NCBI RefSeq assembly: GCF_002127325.2
Contig: NC_035437.2
Span: 116,060,916 to 116,124,915, forward strand
Direction of reading: 5' to 3'
DNA length: 64,000 nt
Source of the DNA: Helianthus annuus
Lineage: Eukaryota > Streptophyta > Magnoliopsida > Asterales > Asteraceae
Below, piece after piece: positions 47,047 through 58,204 of the stretch. How positions within the stretch are numbered: the first letter of the stretch is position 1; the number at the start of each line of letters is the position of its first letter. The translations under genes were made by a program, and so were the position numbers. The notes under the pieces were generated by a model, which made no database searches, was not told where the DNA came from, and saw nothing but the letters and a program-made list of their open reading frames with translations.

Positions 47047-47476
47047 TACCTCCCTTCTCCCACTTCCAAAACAACTGCATAAGTGAAGAAGACATCAAAG
47101 CTTGTTTGGAATGGGAACTACCCCCAAAGCTTCCTGATTTGGAGGAAGGGAAGAAATCGAAAAAACAGAAGTTGTCGAGGAAGGAGGATCATCTTCCGGT
47201 GCTGTTGTGAATCATCAACTGGCGAAACAGATGGACGTTCTTGGCAAAAAGAAACAGGTTGAAGAAATCCCTATTGTTAAAAAAGTTTGGATCTATGACA
47301 ATCAACAGTTTGATTTCAACCCTAACCCGGAGGAGGATTACGACCCAGAAGTCCTGAAGGATGCTTGGAACTATGAGGAAGAAGAAGAAGATTGGTCCTG
47401 TGTTTGGCACAACCCATATTCTAGAGAAGAGTCAGACTCAGAACTATCATCTAGAGGTGACTGCCATTGGAAATAG
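47047..47476 (+). pseudogene. Unknown MULE ORF, main part after the LTR insertion
   Basis: It continues the ATG at 30836 in frame (LPPFSHFQNNC, then ISEEDIKACLEWELPP). A one-base shift near 47160 moves the reading from KSKKQKLSRKED to the frame encoding VVNHQLAKQMDVLG and VKKVWIYDNQQFDFNPNPE. The end is acidic (YEEEEEDW…REESDSELSS). The ancestral product would be roughly 145 residues. I recognise no domain. Confidence 0.6.
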
Positions 47477-47656
47477 GGTTTCTCATTTTGTTGCAGGATG
47501 TTTGTTGTATTGGTGTTTAGTTGAATGTTTTTTGTCGTTTGTTGTATCAACACTTTATGTCCTCATCTAGATTGTCTTTAGTGGAAGGTTATTCTCGTTT
47601 ATTGTACCAGTAGGTTTTACTAGTATTCTAATAATTACCCCTACACTTCTCCTCTC

Positions 47657-47664
47657 TATAAATA
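47657..47664 (+). promoter_or_regulatory. TATA box of second acidic ORF
   Basis: TATAAATA lies 64 bp before the ATG at 47721. Confidence 0.65.
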
Positions 47665-47720
47665 CCACCTATCACACCAATATGTCTTCACATCTTCACC
47701 TCACCTCACAAGTCATTCGG

Positions 47721-48267
47721 ATGGCAGACGGTGATAACGAATTCCACATTCATTTTCATTTGCATATACATGAAGGGGAGCCAAACCCTGCAAATGTTGA
47801 ACCACAACCCAACCGTAACTCTGTTGTACCATAACCCAACCGTAACTTTCTTGAACCCCACCCAAATCGTAACCATATTGCTCGACAAGCAAACCCTAAC
47901 AGTGTGCTCCCCTCCACTGAACAGCTGCGTGCCCGTCCCAGACCTTCAACGCTAGACCAACATCGTTACCATCCAAATCATCATAGTCAGGAAAATCAAA
48001 ATCAAAATTCCTTCATGGCAGCACCACAAAACCCCTCTTTTGTGCAAAACCCTAGCAGCTCGTACATCTCAGTTGTCGAAAGGGGAGCAGCCTTACCTGG
48101 TCTTATCTGACCCATATGCACGTTTGGACACCACTACTACTGTAGGCATACTGAGCCATCTGACAGCGATCGAGACTCAAACGCGTTACCAGATGACGCA
48201 GTGGTTAGTGATGATCCATGGGAGCAGTATCAGAATTACGATAGCGATTCTGATTCATCGTTTTGAT
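47721..48267 (+). pseudogene. Unknown His/Asn/Pro-rich MULE ORF, two breaks
   Basis: It starts MADGDNEFHIHFHLHIHEGE and contains repeated HPNRN/QPNRN phrases. A TAA at about 47833 interrupts the frame. After 48105 the meaningful frame shifts to one encoding DRDSNALPDDAVVSDDPWEQ and ending in DSDSDSSF. The acidic end resembles that of the preceding ORF in composition. No known domain. Confidence 0.55.
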
Positions 48268-48472
48268 TCCATATTCTACCTTAGCTGTTGTCTTATGTAT
48301 TTTCAATTCAATAATATTTGTATTGTTGTGTTTAATGTTTCTTAGTGAATTTTGGAACAAATGTCTTAATTGTTAAATTACACCAACTGAAAAATCAAAC
48401 AGAAATACCAAACACAAAACATAGGAGGATACACCTAACAGTTAACAGTAAAAACCACAACAAGATACTAAC

Positions 48473-51368
48473 TTAACGTCGGCCACATGTCTTCCTGTTG
48501 TGCCCGGTTTCTCCGCATCTGCTGCATCGACGTGCCTGGGGTTCATCGTGGTAGTTAAGATCCATCTCATTTTGAATTCTTCTTGAACGAACCCTGACTC
48601 GATGTCTTGTGACCCTCGAAGTGTCCCCTTGAATTGTCCAGTCCGCTTCTTCCCACTCTTCTTTGTGTCCCAGGGTGAAAAAATGACCGATGTACTGTTC
48701 CTGATAGGTGGTGGGGTGGAACTTGGAATTGGTAACGTGATGTGGTTGCTCACCCCTCCAAGCGCAAACGGCGATAGCATGGGAACAAGGGAATCTAAGC
48801 ATTTGCCATTTCCCGCATGAGCACCGCCTGTGTCTGTATTCAACGGTGTACTCGTTTCCACTGTCATCATTTGTTTCATCCTTTGTAACTACCGCGTAGC
48901 GACCATCTCTGACATCGTAGACGGACACTTCATGTTGCATGGCTACGAAATGCAACTTGTTAAACCTGGACCAAATTCGAGGGGGTAGAGGGGTATTGCA
49001 GCTTTGGGCCATCTGCGCGTGCCGAGCATACTCTGATACGTCTTTGGTGAACGTATAATAAATCAAGGCTTTTACTAGCAGGTAGGGCTGTAAACGAACC
49101 GAACGTTCAGCGAACAGTTCGTGAACCGTTCGGCGGGAAGTTCGTTTATGTTCGTTTGTTTAATAAACGAAGGAACATGAACAAGAATTTTCGTTCTATT
49201 AGTTAAATGAACGAACATGAACAGAGGTCTCGTTCGTTCGATTGTGTTCGTGAACGTTCGGTAAGGTGTTCGTGAACGTGTTCTGAACATTCGTTGATTT
49301 GCGTTCGTTTATGTTCGTATGTTTGTGTTTTAATTTAAGATCTTTGTACTTTCTTATATTTTATTTTTACTTTTTATATTATTAAACTTTTATTTATTTT
49401 ATTTCCCTAACAATTAAACTAGGAAACTCACTTTCACTTTGTTTATGCATCATTTCCCTTTCATTTCTCATTATTTACATCCACGAATATAATCGATCCC
49501 CGTTCCACAATAAGGGATTCAAGTTCGAGTGCTACTCTCTGGGTCATCTATCTTTATCCTTCGTCGCGTTCGCCAAATTTATCTGTGTTCGTTTGTGTTC
49601 GTGAACCGTTCGCGAACACACTCATTTCCTTAATGAACGAACAAGAACATACAATCTCGTTCGGTAAGTGTTCATGAACCGTTCATGAACACGTTTATTT
49701 CCTTAACGAACGAACACGAACAAGGCCTTGTTCGTGTTCGTTCGGTTCGTTTACAGCCCTACTAGCAGGAGTCTTGCTTCATGTAAGACATTATTCATAG
49801 ACTCAGATATGTTCGTCGTAAGGTTACCCCAACGACGGTTTCCGCGGTAATGAACAATAGTCCACTTGCTTTTGTCGATGTCGTTCGGGTAGTCCCAGGC
49901 ATCCTGATTTAACATCCGCATTTCCCTCACAGCCCAAAGATACTTTCTGCGTTAACTTGTGCTCCCGAGCATCCAACACAGCTTCCTAAGAGATTTGGTC
50001 TTAGGAATAGAAGGACCAAATGCCCAAAAAACGTATTTGAATGTTGGATGTACTGGAGCCGAGTGCGAGTGATGAAACCATGAAACCACCGTACCAGGGT
50101 TTCGAGACTAAGGCCGTAACACGTACTTTAGCAGCTCCTCAAAGTTGCTTTCCCAGGTTCCATATATCCTCTCAATTACCTTTCTTCGTCCACACCACTC
50201 CTTCGTATACGTAACATCGACAGACATCGCTTGCTTTATATGCATCCCGATGTGTGTCACCTTCAACGCAATGTCTATACGAATTTGTGGCAGGATGTGT
50301 GCAGTGATATCCTTAGATCTAAGGCACTTGTTGTTGTTGCGTACCACCGTAGAATAACAACTATGGGCAGGCGCCCAATTGGTAATTTTCCACATGTGTT
50401 GGTGTTTCTTTTTTGATGTCGTTGCACGCCATTCACACAAAGGAGCATGAGGGAAAGGGTTTTTATAATTTTTGTTTCTGGTGTAGCATTTAACTTTGTA
50501 TAAAGTTGGTTTGCTATCCATCACAAAAATTTCCCTTCCACGGCGAATGTTCCATTCTCGGACAGCAAGGTCGACCTCCTGTTTAGATTTGAAATACATG
50601 CCGAGACGTATCTGTTTTACTTTTGGATTCCATACGTCCATTAGATTATCTTCATAATCTGGACACATGTAATCCTTAAGTTCCTCGTCCTCGTCTGGGT
50701 CGTCATGTGTCCCTGGAATGATAGGCCTCGGCTGAGCCAGGGTCAACTCAGTGTGTTGGTTGACTGCAGCCTCGTCGGAAGGTGGTGCCTCTTCACTTTC
50801 AGAACTTTCTTCGGTGCTGCAACTTTCCAAATCATCTTCAACCGTCATTATTGTTGTCACCGACCACAAACTGGGACGACGGACCTACTATGTTATCAAC
50901 AGGAGGCATGAAGTGGTGTTCTTGAGTTGTTTGCCCGTATCCCTCGTCATCTTCATCGGAATCTTGGGTGTCAACAACATTACGTTGTGTAATGTCATGC
51001 AGAAGGTTTGTGAAACTCATGTGTTGGACAGGATTGACTGCCTCCCACTGAACATAGATCTCGGAAATGAAGTTGCCATCCGATACTCCGGCTAAATAGT
51101 TCATCATTTCAACATCATCATCGTTGAAAATTTTTGTTGTCTGAGATATGCCCTGAAACGTGTACCCTAGTAACAATGAAAGGCACACCGATTATTTCTG
51201 TAGTTGAACATGATTATAGATTGAATCCACCAATTGGTCATACGATGATTTCTATCGCATAAGGAAAGAGGTTGTTAGCATGGATTAGTCAAACTGAACA
51301 GCCCCGTTTACAAAGGAAAATACACCACCCCAATATATTCTTACGAGGTATGGCCGAAAAGAATCCAT
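48473..51368 (-). pseudogene. mudrA-type MULE transposase, core deleted
   Basis: ATG at 51368 begins MDSFRPYLVRIYWGGVFSF. Three in-frame stops follow, two of which look like CAA to TAA. After a frameshift near 50845 comes the MuDR N-terminal DNA-binding domain (LGMYFKSKQEVDLAVREW … LCEWRATTSKKKHQHMWKIT). TFKYVFWAFGPSI is followed almost directly by LWAVREMRMLNQDAWDYP, so the DDE catalytic core (normally some 200-300 residues) is missing, with the joint near 49,960-49,990. The C terminus has RRWGNLTTNISESMNNVLHE, a SWIM finger (CSCGKWQMLRFPCSH) and a zinc knuckle (CSRCGETGHNRKTC). A hAT MITE sits in it at 49083-49761. Confidence 0.85.
49083..49761. mobile_element. hAT-type MITE inside mudrA
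   Basis: Terminal inverted repeats start TAGGGCTGTAAACGAACC. The 8 bp duplication CTAGCAGG is perfect (49075-49082 and 49762-49769). The arms are rich in GTTCGT/AACGAA words. It has no transposase. Confidence 0.92.
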
Positions 51369-51480
51369 GATCTAAGAAAGTGAAATGTTAAGGATGGGTG
51401 GGTTGTGTAAGCTGGATTTGGTTAAGTATACTATCTGTTTTAAAGAAAGTTAGTGTGGGTTGAGAACCTAATCCAATTGG

Positions 51481-51488
51481 TATTTATA
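51481..51488 (-). promoter_or_regulatory. TATA box of mudrA
   Basis: TATAAATA on the minus strand lies 113 bp upstream of the ATG at 51368. Confidence 0.6.
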
Positions 51489-52689
51489 GTGTTGAGGAAC
51501 CAGATAGTTGGTGGAGCCCACCATCTTGAAAGTTAATATACATATAATAATTATTTTTGAATATTCTAAAAATAAAAATGTAAGTTGTCTTAAAACAACT
51601 TTAACTACATATATGGCACCGTTCGTTTGAACTAATGTCTGTTATTCGGATTTAATTATTCATTTGAACTAGTTCTAATTATTTCGTTTGAACCATCCTT
51701 GAAATTAAGTTTATATCGGGTTCTCAACAACACAGCATGTTACAACACAAAATTGAACAAGGTTTTTTATTAGGTAATTCAACAACATTACAACATTACA
51801 ATAGGATCTATCAAACTCGCAAATTACATAAATGAAGTACTATTTTAATTACATACATGCAAAAATACAATGTTACTTCGTACTATTTTAATAAATCATT
51901 TCTAATTGCAAGACTGTTTGTCGGGCTTCCAATTAGAACAGAAGAGAATTTAAACCCGTCCCGTTTCTTCGTATATCGAGTTTCGATATAAGGTCAGAAG
52001 GCCGGTACCGGCTGTTCGACCCGTAAAGTGATATGGGACGGGTTGTTCGCACCATCAATGACGATTCTGCAACTTCGGTAATGTTAGAGGATTTGCAAAA
52101 GCCCGGATAAGCGTGACAGGGAAGGCGGAACAAAAACCGGGCTGATGTAGTAGGAGCGAACAACATTACAATAGGATCTAAATCTCCTACCGAAAACGGG
52201 GGTGATGATGACTGTTCGACAGGCTCATGCCCCCACCAGAAGTTGCAGAATAATTTATGGGAGGAGGTGGTAGATGAGAATAAACCGCCCAACAACCTGA
52301 GCGGCTGAATCTTCCACAAGACTCAGTAGCAGCCGGTAGAAGCATCCACAGCAGCAGTTGAGTCATTATCCTCGTACACCTTACGGGAGGAGATGGTAGA
52401 TGAGAATGATCGTGCTCCTCCACACAAGATCTTCCCACTTGGTATACGAAACTAAAACTGAGAAAAACATCATGATGAATGAGGTCCCGAATGATCCAAG
52501 AGCATACTTTGACCAAATTTTCGTATCGCCTGAAATATCAAGATCAACATTATATTTTTTTCAAACATTATATTATTTTAACAGAAGAAGTCATTGTGTT
52601 TAACAGAAGACTTCTCACTATGTTTGTAATAATTTGGGTCAAGACCAACATGCATACTGAACGATGTATATGGTAATATTTTAACTTAG
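51489..52689. other. MULE right interior, no recognised gene
   Basis: A minus-strand ORF remnant (about 52200-52420) encodes YSHLPPPPINYSATSGGG-like sequence with two related CATCTACCACCTCCTCCC/CATCTACCATCTCCTCCC blocks. It may be the end of another cargo gene. Confidence 0.4.
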
Positions 52690-53045
52690 CAACATCAAAC
52701 AACAATCTTCAATTACATATTTCTATGAAACAACAACCTTATTTAACATTACTGAACCATACAGTGACCTTATATAAGATTTCTCTTTCAAACAGCAACC
52801 TTATTTAACAATGCAGTATGATACAGCGACCTTATATAAGATTTCTCTTTCAAACAGCAACCTTATTTAACAATGCAGTATGAAACAGCGATCTTTTATA
52901 ACATTTCTCTTTCAAACAGCAATCTTTGGTAAGATTTCGGAACCAAACAGCGACCTTCTTAAGGTTGCTGTTTCAAACAGCTATCTTGTAGGGGATTGCA
53001 GGTTTTTGACAGAAATTGAGTAGAAGATCGCTGTTTCATATGGCG
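52690..53045 (-). repeat. Subterminal array, right end of the MULE
   Basis: CAGCAACCTTATTTAACA/CAGCGACCTTATATAAGA units of about 30 bp, partly paired as 61-bp higher units, inverted relative to the left array. Confidence 0.75.
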
Positions 53046-53130
53046 ACCTACCTAGATCTGCAACAAAAATCCTGGATCACCTAAAGGCACTCTTTTTTTC
53101 TGTAAACCACTCATTTATGCAAAAAAATTC
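53000..53130 (-). repeat. Right terminal inverted repeat of the MULE
   Basis: The inverse of 20023-20150, followed by CCAAAACCA. Confidence 0.8.
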
Positions 53131-53139
53131 CCAAAACCA

Positions 53140-53841
53140 TGGTTTGAAACTGATAAAAAACATACGATCTTCTCTCTGATTATCATCAAACCCAAAACTC
53201 CTCCACCATGCTCACTACAATCTCCATCCTCCTCTGTCTGTGCAGACTTCGTAGTGACCAACGTCGTTTTATGCACCAGTCACCCATAACGCATCCTAAA
53301 CCCCCTGCCGGCAACACTACGCCCATCATCCATCTCATCTTGTTGAACCGTGACTGTGGAGAATTTGAAAATCGCAATGGAAACATTGGTGTTTAAGGCA
53401 ACTTGCGTTGCACCCGCTGGAGAAATTAATTAGATTTCTAAAGGCGACGGTAGGGTTATATAGGGTGTGATATGGTAGGGAAATGGCGGTTAGAGGAGAC
53501 GTGTCGGTTTGGTGTTAATTGTAAAGTCATGACGGTAAGAATGGTGACAAGAAAGGACAGTGTCCAATCACTGTTAACTTGCATTTTGTAAGAAGGGATT
53601 ATTGAGTAATGTTGGGTGTTGGTTTTTGAAGATGCGATGGTTGGCCGGAGTAGTTGAACATGAAACAGAGATTGTAGATGCAAGAGATCAAGGCATTAAA
53701 AGGAATTTTAATTTTGCAGATGGGAAGGAAAGCGGTGCGTTTTGAAGTTGTGACAGAAACCGGTGAATTGAGCGGTTACGGTAACGGTCGTTTAAACTTT
53801 AAGTAAGAAACTGCTTGAACGGGGTGATTTCTTTTGAAATG
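53140..53841. other. Spacer between MULE and solo LTR
   Basis: No gene recognised; the short ORFs are not convincing. Confidence 0.4.
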
Positions 53842-54576
53842 TGTAACACCCCAATCGCGTAATATAACAACAACACGTGGCGGAAATATCGGGGAGTCAC
53901 GTTACAAATTGCTCACAACTACTGGTACTAAATTGTTTCAATATTATTAACATCGTTTTACAAACAAAGAATACATGTAGTTGTCTTTTGATTTAGAAGT
54001 CTAAGGCCCGAATGCAGTCCTATGCGTTGCATGCTTGAATAGTTGAAAACCTGAAACATATGTGAAAAATAGTCATAAAAAATGCCGGCGAATACATAGG
54101 TTTTGTTAACCAAATTAATGGCAAAAGTTTGATATTGCAATACTTTGACAACTACAAGAGTTGTCGATTGAGAATGAATCTTGAAGCCAAAGAAATGGCA
54201 AAAGTTTAGTATTGCAATACATAATCTTGATTGTGAAAAACTCGTGACAAAAAGTATTGTATATGGCAATATGATTATTACTAAGAAATTTTTATGCCAT
54301 TTGAAATTGTACATTGTAACCTCGTTGAAATCATTGTAAAACTCGTTAATGTACTATTTGAAAACCAATCAAGGATTAATAATAACAGTTTTGAAATTTA
54401 TCAAAACTTGTGTGAGTATTATATAAATCAAGTCAATGATTTATAATAATACTTTAGATATCCTTCAAAGAATCTAACATATAAAGATATGGTAGATTCT
54501 TCAAGGATTTGGATAAGCAAACATTTGATCAGTTGTACACAAAATCCTAAAGTGATTCGGATAACACTACAAGAGT

Positions 54577-54641
54577 AATAAAATAAGAACACTTATATAT
54601 AGGAAGTACCAGCGGCGTATCCACCATGTTCTTATTTCATT
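54577..54641 (-). ncRNA. Conserved stem-loop motif, copy 4
   Basis: A 15-bp stem pairs 54577-54591 with 54627-54641. On the minus strand all pairs form, one as G-U; on the plus strand that pair is A-C. The invariant loop lies between. Confidence 0.65.
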
Positions 54642-55027
54642 ACACCCGTTTCGTTATCTAAATCACAACTAGCACATAAACACATAAATTGTAAATCTGT
54701 TAATCAACTTGTATACACGCATTAAAGCACATAATGAATCCAATCAAGGACTCCAATATTGGTACTTTAAACATCCTACAACAATCAACCTATGAAGATA
54801 GATAGATGCTATAAGGATTCGGTTTCTATTACATTGTCTACTTACATACGCATTAAAGCACACAATGAATCCAATCAAGGACTCCAATATTGGTACTTTA
54901 AACATCCTACAAGAATCAATCTATGAAGATAGATAGATGCTATAAGGATTCTGGGTTCTGTTACATTGAATCATTGAATCAAAACAATCCTAAATCCTAA
55001 TGGTGATTTGGAATAACGCCACGAAGG

Positions 55028-55096
55028 GTAATACAATAAGCACACTTATATATAGGAAGTACCAGCGGCGTATCCACCATGTGCTTATTGTATTAT
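55028..55096 (-). ncRNA. Conserved stem-loop motif, copy 5
   Basis: A perfect 16-bp stem, with AATACAATAAGCACA at 55030-55044 and its inverse at 55080-55094. Two base pairs differ from copy 4 by compensatory changes (A-U to C-G). Confidence 0.7.
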
Positions 55097-56505
55097 CTAG
55101 TTTCGTTATCTAAATCACCAACAATCTACACATAAACCATAACTGTAGTCCTGTAAAGTATTTCTTAAAAATCTCACTATGAAGATTGGAAGATCTAAGA
55201 CTGTACTTCAAATATCCTATAAGAATCAATCTATGAAGATAGATAGATCTTTTAAGGATTTAGATAAACATTGTATTTGCATAATCGGAATAATACACAT
55301 AAAAGCACTTAGTAAACACATATATGCCATACAGTTGGAAAAAACAAATTGATTACACATATGAATCACCCCAAAACATTTGAAAATGGTAAAAGAGGGG
55401 AACTATGTACTTGCCTGGTATTGCGTGTAGGTCTTTTTCAAATGATATAACAAAGCTCAAGGGATCAATAGTTCAAGTGTCGAAGTGGTTCCTAGTGTAA
55501 CCGATACTATGTTAGTGTATTGGGACACGAATCGAGGAAACAGATAGAATGAGGTATTGTAAACCAAATGAGTGTTGGAACTCATGTGGTATGGTTTAAC
55601 AAAGCCTACATTCTAAAACGGAACCTAACCTAAGTGCTTACGACCCATTACGACCCGTTAAGGTAGTCTAAGCTACTTTAACGCATCGTTCGCGTGAATG
55701 CGCGTTCGAGACGCCTAACTAGTCCTATGACAAGTATTATATGCCTTAACATATCTAATTATGTTTTATAATCAGTTTAGATGTTAAAACATGTGTTACA
55801 TATGCTTAAAATGAAATTATGCGCAAAAGGGCATTTTGGTCATTTTCCTTAGGCATATAAACTACCTATCATACAGCTAACTAAATGAAGTGACCATAAG
55901 GTATAACCTCGGAAGGTTATTCCCTATACAACTATGGTCACAAAATATGTTTGGTCGGATCCTAACGATCGACCAAACGGTTGGGTTCGAAAGTCTAAGC
56001 GGTTGTTTAGACCGCTTATCTTATGACCCTAAATAAGCACTAAACTAAAAGTGACGAGTTAAACATATTAAAACATGTTTAACTAAGTTAGAAAACAAGT
56101 TTGATATCAAAACAAAGTGTTTTGATACCCAAAGATAGCTTCGTTGCAAAATACGCATAAACACATATTTTGACCGAAACTATGACTCGTCACTACGCCT
56201 AATCAAAATGGTAATCAGTAGGTATAGTCACAAGGGACTATAACCATCGTGATTACGCTCACGTTGCAAAGTTCAAACGAACTTTGTGTTGACCAAAGAC
56301 TGGTCAAAGCAGAAAGTCAAACACTGTTTGACTTTCATGCTTGAAATGCAAAAAAAGCATGAAAGAAGCTTACAAGAGGTCCAACGCTTGAAGATAGAAC
56401 AAGAAAACTTGAAGATTGGGACCTTCAACCAGAAGGGATAGTCCCAATAGAGCAGAAATGAGAGAAAATTCTGAAGTGAGCAAGCTTGGAATGAAATCTC
56501 ATGGG

Positions 56506-56513
56506 TTTATATA
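56506..56513 (-). promoter_or_regulatory. TATA box of solo LTR
   Basis: TATATAAA on the minus strand. It is upstream of both stem-loop motifs in sense. Confidence 0.55.
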
Positions 56514-57600
56514 GATTTTCGACAACCGTTAGGATCGTTTCTCGTAATTTAGCTTCAATCTGGACCCTCCAAGTGTGGCACACTGTTTTGTATACCATGG
56601 GACTTCAAAAACTAGCAAATGGTATGTTAGAACCATGTACATAAACCAAGGAAAGGCTGTTGTTTGCTGAAAAACCAGTTTTGCAGATCTGGGGGTCTTT
56701 CGCAGGCCGCAAAGAAAGAAGCACTGGGCTTCGCGCCCCTCCTAGACTTCAGACCAGCAAACTTTCAAACATTGGCAGAACAGGCCCCTACATGCATAAA
56801 TGTTGATTTTTGACACGTTTAAGCCCCGATAACCCATTTTCAAGGCTCAATAATGATGTCAAGGTATAGGAGGAATGAAATATGCTTGAAAACATCTCGG
56901 ATGTCGGTTTGTTTGGTCGTACGGTTGCGTTGTTCGGTTAATTACGATGAAACACGAACGGACGCGAAAAACGATCCAAATTACACGACGAATGAAATTT
57001 TAGCATTCCAAACACTAAAATAAAATATTTTAATGACTACAAAAATTTTTGGATGTCCGGATATGTTCAGAACGTAAAATATGCGCGAAAATGCAAACTT
57101 ATGCACTTTTTGACGCTTTTAGTCCCTATTGATCAAATAAGCATATTTTTGCAAACCGGACCCCTCAAAGCCTATTTCTAAACTATATAAAGGATATTTA
57201 GGGTATGTTTAGCTTATGATCAAGTTCCGGAATGTTCGTTACAGTACGAATCAGAAGACTTTCGCAGTTTGACGCAAATAGTCCCTGTGATCGAATAAAC
57301 TTGTTTTTGACACACCAAAGCCTTTAAAACTTATTTGTAAGTTATATAAAAGTTATTTAAGGTATGTTAAGCCTATGCCACTGTTCCGGAGTGTTTGTCG
57401 CATTAAACTGATTCGTTTACGTACCAGTTTGCGTATAACTTTCCATAAAGCGATTTAAAGCTTGAAATTGAACTTAAAATCAAAATGTGAAATTGTCAAA
57501 CATAAAAAGCATACATTGAGACCAAAAACACATTGTTTCTTTGATAAAAGATATTGTCCTACATCGTGCGGTGTTTACGGAGCACAAGTGTCACAAAATG

Positions 57601-57999
57601 CCCGTCAATTGTAGCGAACAAATATTATTTATTAATTTAAAAGCTTATATTAAATGAACGAAGTGATTTGTTATTAATCGAACGGAATAAATAATATTGA
57701 TTGAACGGCGTGAGTTGTGTAGGCATGTTGGACATTGTCGGTTTAATAGGCGATAGTGTCCGAAGTTAGTATTTGTAGGATTATATAATATGGTAATGTC
57801 TGTTTTGTGTCGTCCCTAATATTTAGTAGGGGTTTCAGATGTGTTTTTAGTGAAGTTTTCCTTTCTAAAAAAAATAATAAAAGTTGGATGTTAACGTTGA
57901 AGATGGTCTAAGTAGATATTTTACATATTACATCCAAAATAATCAATTTTTTTTTGTAAATTATTGATTAAAACCATAAAATCAGTGATAAGATTAATA
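57601..57999. other. Spacer, no gene seen
   Basis: AT-rich with repeated GAACGAA/GAACGGAA words. Confidence 0.4.
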
Positions 58000-58002
58000 T
58001 AA

Positions 58003-58201
58003 GGGCATGTTTGGCTAAGCTTTTTGAAACAACTTATTGACTTATTGGTTTTTTGAAAAGTCATAAGCTCCAAAATGATGTTTGGCAATGAGGGTGTATG
58101 TGAGGGGAAAAGCCAATAAGTCAATAAGTCACTCTATACTGACTTTTCCAAAAAGCCAATAAGTCGATAAGTTATTTCAAAAAGCTTAGCCAAACATGCC
58201 C
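58003..58201. mobile_element. Tourist-like (PIF/Harbinger) MITE
   Basis: Terminal inverted repeats GGGCATGTTTGGCTAAGC with TAA on both sides (58000-58002 and 58202-58204). The 199 bp element folds back over most of its length (AATAAGTCAATAAGTC). Confidence 0.85.
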
Positions 58202-58204
58202 TAA

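Larger units (their letters stand above)
20023..53130. mobile_element. Mutator-like element (KI-MULE-like) with several accessory genes
   Basis: The ends GAATTTTTTGCATAAAT (left) and GAATTTTTTTGCATAAAT (right, inverted) begin terminal inverted repeats of about 130 bp. The 9 bp flanks are CCAAAATCA (20014-20022) and CCAAAACCA (53131-53139), eight of nine identical, as expected for Mutator elements. Inside are a minus-strand mudrA-type transposase and plus-strand PMD, Ulp1-like and unknown acidic genes, plus a GRF zinc-finger gene. Carrying Ulp1 is typical of KI/Kaonashi MULEs. Removing the nested solo LTR, LTR element and hAT MITE leaves about 12.7 kb. All recognisable genes are broken, so the element is dead. 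A composite of two MULEs cannot be fully excluded. Confidence 0.8.
53842..57595 (-). mobile_element. Solo LTR (3754 bp) with perfect target duplication
   Basis: It runs from TGTAACACCCC to GTGTCACA on the plus strand, with AAATG at 53837-53841 and again at 57596-57600. Homology to the inverse of 26317-29838 and a minus-strand TATA box show minus orientation. It has no interior. It contains a 120-bp direct repeat (about 54715-54835 and 54846-54955) and two copies of the stem-loop motif. Confidence 0.88.

Noticed and set aside
49075..49290. 71-aa minus-strand ORF at the edge of mudrA
   Set aside because: It is the terminal part of the hAT MITE read as protein.
55028..55096. Known hammerhead or twister ribozyme
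   Set aside because: No CUGAUGA/GAAA core and no recognisable twister loops or pseudoknot partners by eye.
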